From DATKPC01 sp035524275 (GTDB lineage Bacteria; Pseudomonadota; Gammaproteobacteria; Burkholderiales; Burkholderiaceae_F), in the NCBI GenBank assembly GCA_035524275.1, contig DATKPC010000028.1, positions 1-47,287 of the forward strand: a stretch of DNA of 47,287 nucleotides, in the 5' to 3' direction. The number at the start of each line of letters is the position of its first letter. The first letter of the stretch is position 1. The position numbers were made by a program, and so were the translations under genes. Below are positions 40,751-47,287 of the stretch, one piece after another. The notes under the pieces are model-generated. The model had not been told where the DNA came from. It searched no databases and worked only from the letters and a program-made list of their open reading frames with translations.

Positions 40751-42802
40751 CTAGGCCGCCTTGCGCGCGACGTAGGGCCCGGAGAGCGGCGTCAGGCGCT
40801 GCTCTTCGGCCGCGGTGAGCACGCGGAGGCTGGGGAAGTAGCCCTCGTGGACGACGCCGTGCAGCTCGACCTTGTTCTGCACGCGCAGGTAGCGGATCAG
40901 GTAGTCGATGATGTTGGCCGTGATGCGCTGGCCCGGGACAAGCACCGGGATTCCCGGCGGGTAGGGCACGATCTGGTCGGTGCAGATGCGCCCGACGAGG
41001 GCGCCGTTGGGCTGGTCGTGCTCGTCGAGCATCGGGACGAGCTCGCCGCCGCTGTAGTAGGCGTCGCGCGGCAGGTACGCCAGCTCCGTGAAGGCCGGCA
41101 GGTCCGGCGAGCGGTAGAGCCGGCGCGGCGCGCGCTTCTCGCGCGCGATCCGCATCAGCGCATCGTAGAGGCGCGAACATTTCGAGCGCGTCGTGCCGAT
41201 CGTCGTGAGCAGCGTGATCGTGTTGAATGTCGACTTCTCGATCGTGATGTTGAAGCGCGAGAACAGCTCCTGCTGCAGTTCGTCGACCGTCATCCCGCAG
41301 GCGGAGATGTCGACGGTGATCTTCGTCGGGTCCAGGCGTATGCCGTCGTTCTTGACCTCTTCCGGCAGCAGGTCGTCGAGCTCCAGCACGCGGAAGGCGC
41401 CGGTCGAGTTGATCTGCTGCCGCAGTTCCCCGGCCAGCATCAGCGTCCGCTGCAGCAGCTTGTAGCCCTCCATCACCGCCTGCTTCCGCGCCACGTCGAG
41501 GCTCGCGATCATGCTGTACATCGGGCTCGTCGACGTGTGCATGTTGAAGTTCTCGCGGAACAGGTGCTCCTTGAAGGTCGGGTCGTTGATGTGGATGAAC
41601 GCCGCCTGCGAGAAGGCCGACAGCGTCTTGTGCGCCGACTGCGTGACGAAGTCGGCGCCGGCCTCCAGCGCCGTCGGCCGGAGGTCCGGGTGGAAGCGGC
41701 CGTGGCTGAACCACGCCTCGTCGATCAGCACCTTGATCGACCGTGCGTGCGCCGCCTCGATGATCGGGCGCAGGTCGTAGAGCAGGCCGTCGTAGGTGCA
41801 CGAGGTGAGGACGAGCAGCTGCGCGTCCGGATGGTCCTCGATCGCCTTGAGGATCGTCGCCTTCGGCACCGGGCCGAACACGCCGAAGCGCCGGTTGACG
41901 CTGGAGTCGAGGTAGATCGGCCGCGCTCCCGACAGCAGGACGCCGTGATGCACCGACTTGTGGCAGTTGCGGTCCAGCAGCAGCTTCTCGCCGGGCGCGA
42001 TCTCCGTCTGGAGGATCACCTTGTTCGCCGTCGACGTCCCGTTCGTCGCGAAGAACGTGCGGCGCGCCCCGAACGCCTTGGCCGCCATCTGCTGCGCCTC
42101 GGCGATGACGCCGGTCGGATCCATCAGCGAATCGAGCGCCTTGACCGACACCGACAGGTCGGCGTCGAACGCGTGCTCGCCCATGAAATCGTAGAACTCG
42201 TTGACCCAGGGGCTGCCCCGCAGCGAATCGCCGCTGGAGTGTCCCGGCGTGTGCCACGCGTCCTTCGCCGCGAAGACGTAGCCGCGCAGCGCGTCGTAGA
42301 ACGGCGTGCGCGCGCGTTCGGCGATCTGCGCGTTCAGGATCCGGTACATGCCGCGATAGTCGCGTTCCTCGCGGTAGAAGTAGCCGTCGACCGCCTCGGC
42401 GAAAAGCGTGTCGACGACCTGGTCCTCGCGTTCCTTCTCGATCAGGATGTAGAGGTCCAGTTCCGGCCGCAGCGCGGTGATCTCCTGGACCAGCTTCAGC
42501 GCCGTGACTTCCAGCGTGCGCTGCCCGTTTTCGCGCGTTGCGCTGCGCGACACCGCGCCGCGCCCCAGCGGGCGCCGGCCGACGGCCTGGACCTCGTAGA
42601 GCTTGTCGTCGACGATGACGATCTGGATGTCCCCGTCGTCCTCGATCAGTCGCAGGCCGTCGCGCGCCGTCAGCACGCCGCTGAAGACGATGCCGAACGG
42701 ATTGTCGAGCGCGCGCGCCGCGGCGTTCAGGCCCTTCACGAACTCCTTGAGGATCAGCGGCTCGTCGTTGATGACGAGGATCTTCGAAACCGGCTTGGTC
42801 AT
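40751..42802 (-). CDS. Orn/Lys/Arg decarboxylase (PLP fold type III, with receiver-like N-terminal domain)
   Basis: A 683-residue decarboxylase of the inducible Orn/Lys/Arg family. The N-terminal wing (1 to about 140) resembles a response-regulator fold: ILVINDEPLILKEF and QIVIVDDKLYEV. The PLP domain has HTPGHSSGDSLRGSP, FATNGTSTANKVI, DRNCHKSVHHG, DEAWFSHGRFHP and Lys392 in TQSAHKTLSAFSQAA as the cofactor lysine. The C-terminal domain includes DAYYSGGELVP and PYPPGIPVLVPGQ. It would make putrescine, cadaverine or agmatine with CO2; the substrate cannot be fixed from sequence. ATG at 42800-42802 is chosen; a TTG 30 codons upstream is in frame, but lies near the -10 of a candidate promoter. 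The two arginine genes 2-6 kb away and the catabolic cluster suggest a polyamine context. Confidence 0.9.
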   Translation of the reverse strand: MTKPVSKILVINDEPLILKEFVKGLNAAARALDNPFGIVFSGVLTARDGLRLIEDDGDIQIVIVDDKLYEVQAVGRRPLGRGAVSRSATRENGQRTLEVTALKLVQEITALRPELDLYILIEKEREDQVVDTLFAEAVDGYFYREERDYRGMYRILNAQIAERARTPFYDALRGYVFAAKDAWHTPGHSSGDSLRGSPWVNEFYDFMGEHAFDADLSVSVKALDSLMDPTGVIAEAQQMAAKAFGARRTFFATNGTSTANKVILQTEIAPGEKLLLDRNCHKSVHHGVLLSGARPIYLDSSVNRRFGVFGPVPKATILKAIEDHPDAQLLVLTSCTYDGLLYDLRPIIEAAHARSIKVLIDEAWFSHGRFHPDLRPTALEAGADFVTQSAHKTLSAFSQAAFIHINDPTFKEHLFRENFNMHTSTSPMYSMIASLDVARKQAVMEGYKLLQRTLMLAGELRQQINSTGAFRVLELDDLLPEEVKNDGIRLDPTKITVDISACGMTVDELQQELFSRFNITIEKSTFNTITLLTTIGTTRSKCSRLYDALMRIAREKRAPRRLYRSPDLPAFTELAYLPRDAYYSGGELVPMLDEHDQPNGALVGRICTDQIVPYPPGIPVLVPGQRITANIIDYLIRYLRVQNKVELHGVVHEGYFPSLRVLTAAEEQRLTPLSGPYVARKAA

Positions 42803-42823
42803 GCGTGGGCAGCAGATGGGCGC

Positions 42824-42886
42824 GCGAAGCGGGTCCGCTTTCTTGCGGAGCGGGGCCGCCTTATCGCGAAGCGGCACCGATTTATC
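42824..42886 (-). repeat. Triple 21-bp repeat in the predicted leader of the decarboxylase gene
   Basis: Minus strand units at 42886-42866, 42865-42845 and 42844-42824. They share a core CGGnnCCCGCTnCGC preceded by an A-rich GATAA or AAGAAA. The period of 21 keeps a reading frame, which translates as repeated xPLRxKA heptads in the open frame before the ATG. With the candidate promoter at 42881-42909 the block lies in the 5' untranslated leader. Confidence 0.75.
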
Positions 42887-42909
42887 GGCCAAATGCGGGG
42901 CAAATGCAA
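42881..42909 (-). promoter_or_regulatory. Candidate promoter for the decarboxylase gene
   Basis: Minus strand TTGCAT (42909-42904), 17-base spacer, GATAAA (42886-42881). Matches to consensus are three and four of six. It predicts a leader of about 72 bases before the ATG at 42802. The -10 overlaps the first 21-bp repeat unit. Confidence 0.4.
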
Positions 42910-43037
42910 GTCGCGGGGAGCCCCGGCGCGTTCGCGCGGCGCTCGACGGCTGCGGCGGGTGGTGGAGCGTCGGGTCGGGGCCGACCCTGGCAGCCGTGCA
43001 AGGCGTCGCGCCGCCGGGGCGGGGCGCTCGAAGGGCA

Positions 43038-43071
43038 CCCCCTGGGGGCGCGCGGGGGCGAGCCCCCGCGC
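43038..43071 (-). terminator. Hairpins downstream of rpsT
   Basis: GCGCGGGGG (43050-43058) and CCCCCGCGC (43063-43071) form a perfect 9-bp stem with loop CGAG, 6 bases beyond the rpsT stop. CCCCC and GGGGG at 43038-43048 form a second short stem right after. There is no T-run, so this is a likely rpsT 3' end structure, not a classical intrinsic terminator. Confidence 0.5.
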
Positions 43072-43077
43072 AGGCCG

Positions 43078-43341
43078 TCAGGCCATGGACTTGACGGCAG
43101 CGGCCAGCCGGCTCTTGTTTCGAGCCGCGGCATTCTTGTGCACGATCTTCTTGTCGGCGATCGAATCAATGATGCTCGTCGCCTTCTGGAACACGGTCGC
43201 CGCGGCGGCCTTGTCGCCGGCGGCGACGGCCTTGCGCACCGACTTGATCGCCGTGCGCAGGCGCGAGCGCAGCGCGGCGTTGTGCAGGTTGCGGGCGCTC
43301 GCCTGCCGGCTGCGCTTGCGGGCTTGCTTACTGTTGGCCAT
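43078..43341 (-). CDS. rpsT: 30S ribosomal protein S20
   Basis: The 87-residue S20 begins MANSKQARKRSRQASARN and continues with LRSRLRTAIKSVRKAVAAGDKA and a C-terminal KKIVHKNAAARNKSRLA; all are family hallmarks of this basic, helical 16S rRNA-binding protein. ATG at 43339-43341 has AGGT about 9 bases upstream. The neighbour across a divergent spacer is murJ, an arrangement common in betaproteobacteria. S20 often represses its own translation in other bacteria; no such site can be identified here. Confidence 0.98.
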   Translation of the reverse strand: MANSKQARKRSRQASARNLHNAALRSRLRTAIKSVRKAVAAGDKAAAATVFQKATSIIDSIADKKIVHKNAAARNKSRLAAAVKSMA

Positions 43342-43456
43342 GGATCGATACCTGGGTTGAAGCTTGTTCCTGGGCTGACGCTCTTTTCCTGTGCCTCCGC
43401 CTGTTTGCCGGGCGGGCTGCGACCCGCATGCCACCGTCGCGGTCGCGATCAGGAAA

Positions 43457-43476
43457 GCTTTAAACTATAGCATATC
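43457..43476. promoter_or_regulatory. A+T-rich island in the rpsT/murJ divergent spacer
   Basis: The sequence AGCTTTAAACTATAGCATAT is the only A+T-rich stretch in a 185-base G+C-rich spacer. Minus-strand TATAGT (43469-43464) could be the rpsT -10; plus-strand TAAACT (43461-43466) or TATAGC (43466-43471) could serve murJ. No strong -35 is visible for either direction. Confidence 0.4.
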
Positions 43477-43526
43477 CATTCGATTCGCGGCCCGGCTCCG
43501 AACCTGCCCGACCCGCCGCGCCCGCC

Positions 43527-45074
43527 GTGAGCCTCCTTCGTTCCGCGGCCACCGTCAGTGGCCTGACCCTGCTTTCGCGCATCAGCGGCCTGGCGCGCGA
43601 CATGATCCTGGCGCGCCTTTTCGGTGCTGGCGCGTCGTGGGACGCCTTCACGGTGGCGTTCCGGTTGCCGAACCTGCTGCGGCGCCTTTTCGCCGAGGGA
43701 GCGTTCTCGCAGGCCTTCGTGCCGATCTTCGCCGAGATCAAGGTGCGCGAAGGCTCGCGGCGCGTCGCCGTCGTCTTCTCCCACGTCGCCTCGGCGCTGG
43801 CCTGGACGCTGCTCGCGGTCGTCGTCGCCGGCGTGCTTGGCGCGAAGCTGCTGGTCGCGGTGATCGCGAGCGGCTTCGTCAAGAACCCGGCCGTCTTCGA
43901 CCTCGCGACGCTGCTGACGCGCTGGACGTTCCCGTACATCCTGTTCATGGCGCTCGTGGCCTGCTCGGCCGGCGCGCTCAATACGTTCGGCTTCTTCGCG
44001 ATCCCGGCGTTCACGCCCGTCCTGCTCAATCTGTCGCTGATCGCCTGCGCGCTGCTGCTGGCGCGGCACGTCGATCCGCCGATCCTGGCGCTGGCGATCG
44101 GCGTCGTGATCGGCGGTGCCGCGCAGTTGCTGCTGCAGGCCCGGCCGCTTGCCCGCATCGGGCTGCTGCCCGGCTGGTCGACGCTGCGCGCCGCGTGGGC
44201 CGATCCGGTCGTCAAGCGGATCCTGCGCAAGATGGGCCCGGCGATCTTCGCGGTCTCCGTGTCGCAGGTCAGCCTGATCATCAACACGAACGTCGCCTCG
44301 TTTCTCGGCGAGGGCAGCAATTCGTGGCTCTACTACGCCGACCGGCTGATGGAATTCCCGACGGCGCTGCTCGGCGCGGCGCTCGGTACCGTGCTGCTGC
44401 CGAGCCTCTCGCGCGCGCATGCGCAGGGGCGGCCGGACGAATACTCGCGCCTGATCGACCTCGGATTGCGGATGACCGTCGTCGTCGGCATACCGGCCGC
44501 GATCGGGCTCGGGATGCTCGCCAAGGCGATGATCGCGGTGATGTTCCTCGGAGGTCGTTTCTCGGTGGCCGACGTGCAGCCGACGGCGGCGGCCTTGAGC
44601 GGGTACGCAGTCGGGCTGATCGGGCTGATCGCCGTGAAGATCCTGGCGCCGGGGTTCTATGCGCGGCAGGACATCCGCACACCGGTACGCATCGCGATCG
44701 GCGTGCTGGCGGCGACCCAGGTGGCCAACCTGGCCCTGGTCCCATGGCTTCGACACGCAGGCCTGGCGCTGTCGGTCAGCCTCGGCGCGACGGCCAATGC
44801 CAGCCTGCTGCTCGCCGGCCTGCTGCGGCGAGGTGCGTATCGGCCGCGGCCGGGCTGGGGGCGTTTCCTGGCGCAGGTTGCCGTTGCGTCGGCGACCCTG
44901 GCAGTGCTAATTTGGCTTTCGGCGGGGCGATTCGACTGGACGGGGACGAGCCTGACCTGGTTGCAGCGGGCGCTCGCGCTGGGTGGGGTGATTGCCGTCT
45001 CCGGGGGCGGATACTTCGCCGTGCTGTGGGCGAGCGGGGTTCGACCCGGCGACTTCCGGTCGAAGGGCGCATGA
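43527..45074 (+). CDS. murJ: Lipid II flippase MurJ
   Basis: A 515-residue polytopic membrane protein with about 14 helices that flips lipid II across the inner membrane for peptidoglycan synthesis. It opens MSLLRSAATVSGLTLLSRISGLARDMILARLFGA (only the start SLLRSAATVSGLTLLSRISG is diagnostic) and has DAFTVAFRLPNLLRRLFAEGAF, the conserved MurJ cavity segment with key Arg and Asp residues; also YYADRLMEFPTALLGAALGTVLLPSLS. The start is GTG at 43527 without a clear Shine-Dalgarno sequence. Its last four bases, ATGA, contain the start of the next gene. Length equals the E. coli protein (511). Confidence 0.97.
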   Translation: MSLLRSAATVSGLTLLSRISGLARDMILARLFGAGASWDAFTVAFRLPNLLRRLFAEGAFSQAFVPIFAEIKVREGSRRVAVVFSHVASALAWTLLAVVVAGVLGAKLLVAVIASGFVKNPAVFDLATLLTRWTFPYILFMALVACSAGALNTFGFFAIPAFTPVLLNLSLIACALLLARHVDPPILALAIGVVIGGAAQLLLQARPLARIGLLPGWSTLRAAWADPVVKRILRKMGPAIFAVSVSQVSLIINTNVASFLGEGSNSWLYYADRLMEFPTALLGAALGTVLLPSLSRAHAQGRPDEYSRLIDLGLRMTVVVGIPAAIGLGMLAKAMIAVMFLGGRFSVADVQPTAAALSGYAVGLIGLIAVKILAPGFYARQDIRTPVRIAIGVLAATQVANLALVPWLRHAGLALSVSLGATANASLLLAGLLRRGAYRPRPGWGRFLAQVAVASATLAVLIWLSAGRFDWTGTSLTWLQRALALGGVIAVSGGGYFAVLWASGVRPGDFRSKGA

Positions 45075-45904
45075 CGCCATTGGAAGCGTTCATCCGGATG
45101 GTCTCCGGCGACGAGGCGCCGCCGCCCGTCCTGGACATCGTCGCGCGCCTCCCGCAGTATGCCGAGCAGGGCTATGACGCCGACGGCGTCGTCGATACGA
45201 TCCGCCAATGGGGCGCGCGCGTGCAGGGCCGGCTGGCCGCCGATGCCTCGCCGCTGGCGCGACTGCGCCTGCTCAATCATTTCTTCCTCGACGAACTCGG
45301 GTTCGAGGCCGTCGATCCGTCCAACGCCAGCGTCGACGCCAGTTACCTGCATCGGGTCATCGAGCGCCGCCGTGGCCTGCCGATCATGCTCTGCCTCGTC
45401 TATGTCGAACTCGGCCGGGCCATGGGCCTGAAGCTCGCGGGCGTTGGATTTCCGGGGCGGTTTCTCGTGAAGTTGACGCTCGCCGACGCGACGCTGGTCA
45501 TCGACGTCAGCGAGCACGGCGCCACGCTGTCCGCGGACGACCTGAAGGCGCGGCTGGACAAGGTCCTCGGCCGCGACGGCGCCTCGCTACCGCTGCAGGC
45601 CTACCTGCAGGCTGCCGATACCCGCGCCATCGTTGCGCGCGTGCTGCGCAACCTGCGTGCTGCGCATACGGAGCGCCAGGAGTGGCTTGCGGTGCTCGAA
45701 GTGCAGAACCGGCTCGTGGCGCTGCTGCCGGACGCCGCCGAGGAGCGCCGCCGGCGTGCGGATGTCTACGAACGCCTGGAATGTCCGCGTGCGGCGGCGG
45801 CCGACCTGGCGGCCTACCTCGACGCCGATCCGCGCCCGAACGAGGCGCGCCGCGCGCGCGCGCGCCTCACCGCGCTGCAGCGCGCGGCGTCGGCGTTGAA
45901 CTAG
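45071..45904 (+). CDS. SirB1-like transglutaminase-fold protein with TPR-like C-terminus
   Basis: A 277-residue protein of the SirB1 family. The central part has LLNHFFLDELGFEAV and YLHRVIERRRGLPIMLCLVYVELGRAMGLKLAGVGFPGRFLVK (key residues: Arg-Arg-Gly-Leu-Pro-Ile and Gly-Val-Gly-Phe-Pro-Gly), a degenerate transglutaminase-like fold. The C-terminal 90 residues are helical and TPR-like (RNLRAAHTERQEWLAVLEVQNRL). Function is unknown; family members are often next to prmC/hemA or other core genes. The ATG overlaps the murJ TGA (ATGA), so translation is coupled and a cell-envelope link is possible but not shown. Confidence 0.88.
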   Translation: MTPLEAFIRMVSGDEAPPPVLDIVARLPQYAEQGYDADGVVDTIRQWGARVQGRLAADASPLARLRLLNHFFLDELGFEAVDPSNASVDASYLHRVIERRRGLPIMLCLVYVELGRAMGLKLAGVGFPGRFLVKLTLADATLVIDVSEHGATLSADDLKARLDKVLGRDGASLPLQAYLQAADTRAIVARVLRNLRAAHTERQEWLAVLEVQNRLVALLPDAAEERRRRADVYERLECPRAAAADLAAYLDADPRPNEARRARARLTALQRAASALN

Positions 45905-45955
45905 GGCCTGTTTCAGTTCGGGCCCGCCGCGTGGACCGGCGCCGGGCTCGCGGGC

Positions 45956-46462
45956 TCAGCCGATCTGCTTCAGCAGCGTCTCGGCGTCGCTGACCTCGAA
46001 CTTCCCGGGCGCCTCGATGTTGAGGAGCTTCACCTTGCCGTCGTCGACGAGCATCGAGAAGCGCTGGCAGCGGATCCCCATGCCGGCGCCGGTCAGATCG
46101 AGTTCCAATCCGAGCTTCTTCGTGAAGTCCGCGGAGCCGTCGGCCATCATCCGGACCTTGCCCGCCGCATGCTGGTCGCGCCCCCACGCGCCCATCACGA
46201 ACGGGTCGTTGACCGACAGGCACCACACTTCGGCCACGCCCTTTGCCTTCAGCGCCTCGTAGTGCTTCACGTAGCCGGGGACGTGCTTCGCCGAGCAGGT
46301 CGGCGTGAACGCGCCGGGCAGCCCGAAGATCGCGATCTTGCGGCCCTTCGTCAGCGGGCCGACGTCGAACACGTTGGGGCCGAGCGAGCAGCCCTCGGTC
46401 TCGACCTCGATGAACTCGCGCAACTGGCCGTTCGGAAGGGGGTCACCCACCTTGATGGTCAT
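45956..46462 (-). CDS. Peroxiredoxin, Prx5 type
   Basis: A 168-residue atypical 2-Cys or 1-Cys peroxiredoxin that reduces hydrogen peroxide and alkyl hydroperoxides. The peroxidatic Cys56 is in GLPGAFTPTCSAKHVPGY, the Prx5 signature; the Arg of the active site is in GIRCQRFSML. Further Cys residues (Cys25, in WCLSVND and in IRCQRF) may resolve the sulfenic acid. No fused glutaredoxin domain. A GAGGAG lies about 6 bases before the ATG. It converges with the SirB1-like gene over 51 bases and follows the short-chain dehydrogenase gene by 48 bases. Confidence 0.95.
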   Translation of the reverse strand: MTIKVGDPLPNGQLREFIEVETEGCSLGPNVFDVGPLTKGRKIAIFGLPGAFTPTCSAKHVPGYVKHYEALKAKGVAEVWCLSVNDPFVMGAWGRDQHAAGKVRMMADGSADFTKKLGLELDLTGAGMGIRCQRFSMLVDDGKVKLLNIEAPGKFEVSDAETLLKQIG

Positions 46463-46510
46463 CTCGATCTCCTCGTCGTCGTCGTTAAGGGCCTGGTGCA
46501 GTCGCCGCCG

Positions 46511-47275
46511 CTACTTCGGCTGCATCCGGATCGCGCCGTCCAGCCGGATCGTCTCGCCGTTGAGCATCGCGTTGCCGAGGATCGATTCGACGAGCTGCGC
46601 ATACTCCGCGGGCTTGCCGAGGCGCGACGGGAAGGGGACCTGGCGCCCGAGCGACTCCTGCACATCGGCCGGCAGGCCCTGCATCATCGGCGTCTCGAAC
46701 AGTCCGGGCGCGATCGTCACGACGCGGATGCCGCTGCGCGCCAGGTCGCGCGCGATCGGAAGCGTCATGCCGACGACGCCTCCCTTCGACGCGGAGTACG
46801 CGGCCTGCCCGATCTGCCCGTCGAAGGCGGCCACCGACGCGGTGTTGACGATGACGCCGCGCTCCGCATCGGCCGTCGCATCGAGCCGGCTCATCGCGTC
46901 GGCGGCGATGCGGATCATGTTGAACGTCCCGACCAGATTGATCGAGATGACGCGCGCGAAGGATTCGAGCCGGTGCGGGCCGTCCTTGCCGACCGTCTTC
47001 TCGCCGATGCCAACGCCCGCGCAGTTCACGAGCCCGCGCAGCGTTCCCAGCTTTCCCGCGGCGTCGACGACCGCGCGCGCATCGGCTTCCGACGTCACGT
47101 CGCAGCGGACGAACTGCGCGGCCGCGCCCAGTTCCGCGGCGAGCCGGGCGCCGCGTTCGGCCTGCACGTCGGCGATCACGACGCGTCCGCCGCGTGCGCA
47201 AAGCATCCGGACAGTGGCCTCACCGAGGCCCGAAGCGCCTCCGGTGACGACGAAGACCTGGTTGGCGATCTGCAT
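46511..47275 (-). CDS. Short-chain dehydrogenase, 3-hydroxyacyl-CoA dehydrogenase type 2-like
   Basis: A 254-residue classical SDR, resembling the HSD17B10-like group that oxidises 3-hydroxyacyl-CoA. NAD-binding TGGASGLG is at 11-18, Asp36 in IADVQAERG points to NAD preference, NCAGVGIG is at about 84-91, and the catalytic Ser147, Tyr160 and Lys164 are present (NTASVAAFDGQIGQAAYSASK spans them). The C-terminal PFPSRLGKPAEYAQLVESILGN and LDGAIRM fit that group. ATG is at 47273-47275, 12 bases before the window edge, so upstream context is unseen. It probably shares a transcript with the peroxiredoxin gene. Confidence 0.92.
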   Translation of the reverse strand: MQIANQVFVVTGGASGLGEATVRMLCARGGRVVIADVQAERGARLAAELGAAAQFVRCDVTSEADARAVVDAAGKLGTLRGLVNCAGVGIGEKTVGKDGPHRLESFARVISINLVGTFNMIRIAADAMSRLDATADAERGVIVNTASVAAFDGQIGQAAYSASKGGVVGMTLPIARDLARSGIRVVTIAPGLFETPMMQGLPADVQESLGRQVPFPSRLGKPAEYAQLVESILGNAMLNGETIRLDGAIRMQPK

Positions 47276-47287
47276 CTCGATGACTTT

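Noticed and set aside
42803..42892. TTG start giving the decarboxylase a 30-residue heptad-repeat N-terminus
   Set aside because: The codon lies upstream of the predicted -10 box, has no ribosome binding site, and family similarity starts at MTKPVSKILVIND. Kept as a caveat in the repeat finding.
45905..45955. Intrinsic terminator between the SirB1-like and peroxiredoxin genes
   Set aside because: Only a 5-bp GGGCC/GGCCC pairing across 11 bases and no T-run; too weak to call.

Overview
The window reads as a chromosomal segment of a high-G+C betaproteobacterium, most likely Burkholderiales-like. The evidence is the run of gene neighbourhoods typical of that class: leuS-lptE-holA-proA, xseB-ispA-dxs, rpsT divergent from murJ, and thrB with a short secreted protein near polA. 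G+C is about two thirds by eye and codon third positions are strongly G/C. This is why many long antisense open frames mirror the real genes. I find no rRNA, tRNA, insertion sequence, prophage or CRISPR array, and no gene-free stretch above 300 bases.

Layout. At 0.1-6.1 kb, a minus-strand operon leuS-lptE-holA-proA-hemJ (tRNA charging, LPS assembly, DNA polymerase III delta, proline and heme synthesis). At 6.2-8.5 kb, uvrD, closed by a large inverted pair of REP-like elements; a third copy lies at 41-83. At 8.7-11.8 kb, a LOG-family nucleotide hydrolase, a small secreted protein, thrB and a BPSS1780-type membrane protein, all minus strand, with the LOG gene divergent from polA (11.8-14.5 kb). 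At 14.6-17.5 kb, a TldE/TldD-like peptidase pair, divergent from a Tat-exported dienelactone hydrolase. At 18.7-22.9 kb, sseA (minus) and the isoprenoid operon xseB-ispA-dxs.

At 23.1-32.5 kb lies a polyamine catabolic cluster: glutamine-synthetase-like ligase, SpuC-type transaminase, gamma-glutamyl-GABA hydrolase, a second ligase, a TonB-dependent outer-membrane receptor and a PuuC-type aldehyde dehydrogenase. Together the enzymes would glutamylate putrescine, deaminate it, oxidise the aldehyde and release GABA. The unusual member is the receptor: its stop codon is one base from the dehydrogenase start. No inner-membrane polyamine transporter, PuuB-type oxidase or regulator is visible in the cluster.

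At 32.5-38.9 kb follow a GATase1-like protein and YajQ, an ion antiporter, murB, and an argD-argF-HAD operon. At 39-42.8 kb, a GMC oxidoreductase converges, across a 14-bp tandem repeat, on an Orn/Lys/Arg decarboxylase that could make polyamines. At 43-47.3 kb are rpsT, murJ with a SirB1-like gene, a peroxiredoxin and a short-chain dehydrogenase.

Several small-scale DNA features stand out: a triplicated Shine-Dalgarno/start unit before lptE; -10-like TAnAAT/GAAAAT hexamers placed 6-7 bases before SD-less start codons (possible leaderless mRNAs); a rare TTA codon in polA that coincides with a TATAAG box for the divergent gene; and a triple 21-bp repeat in the predicted leader of the decarboxylase gene.
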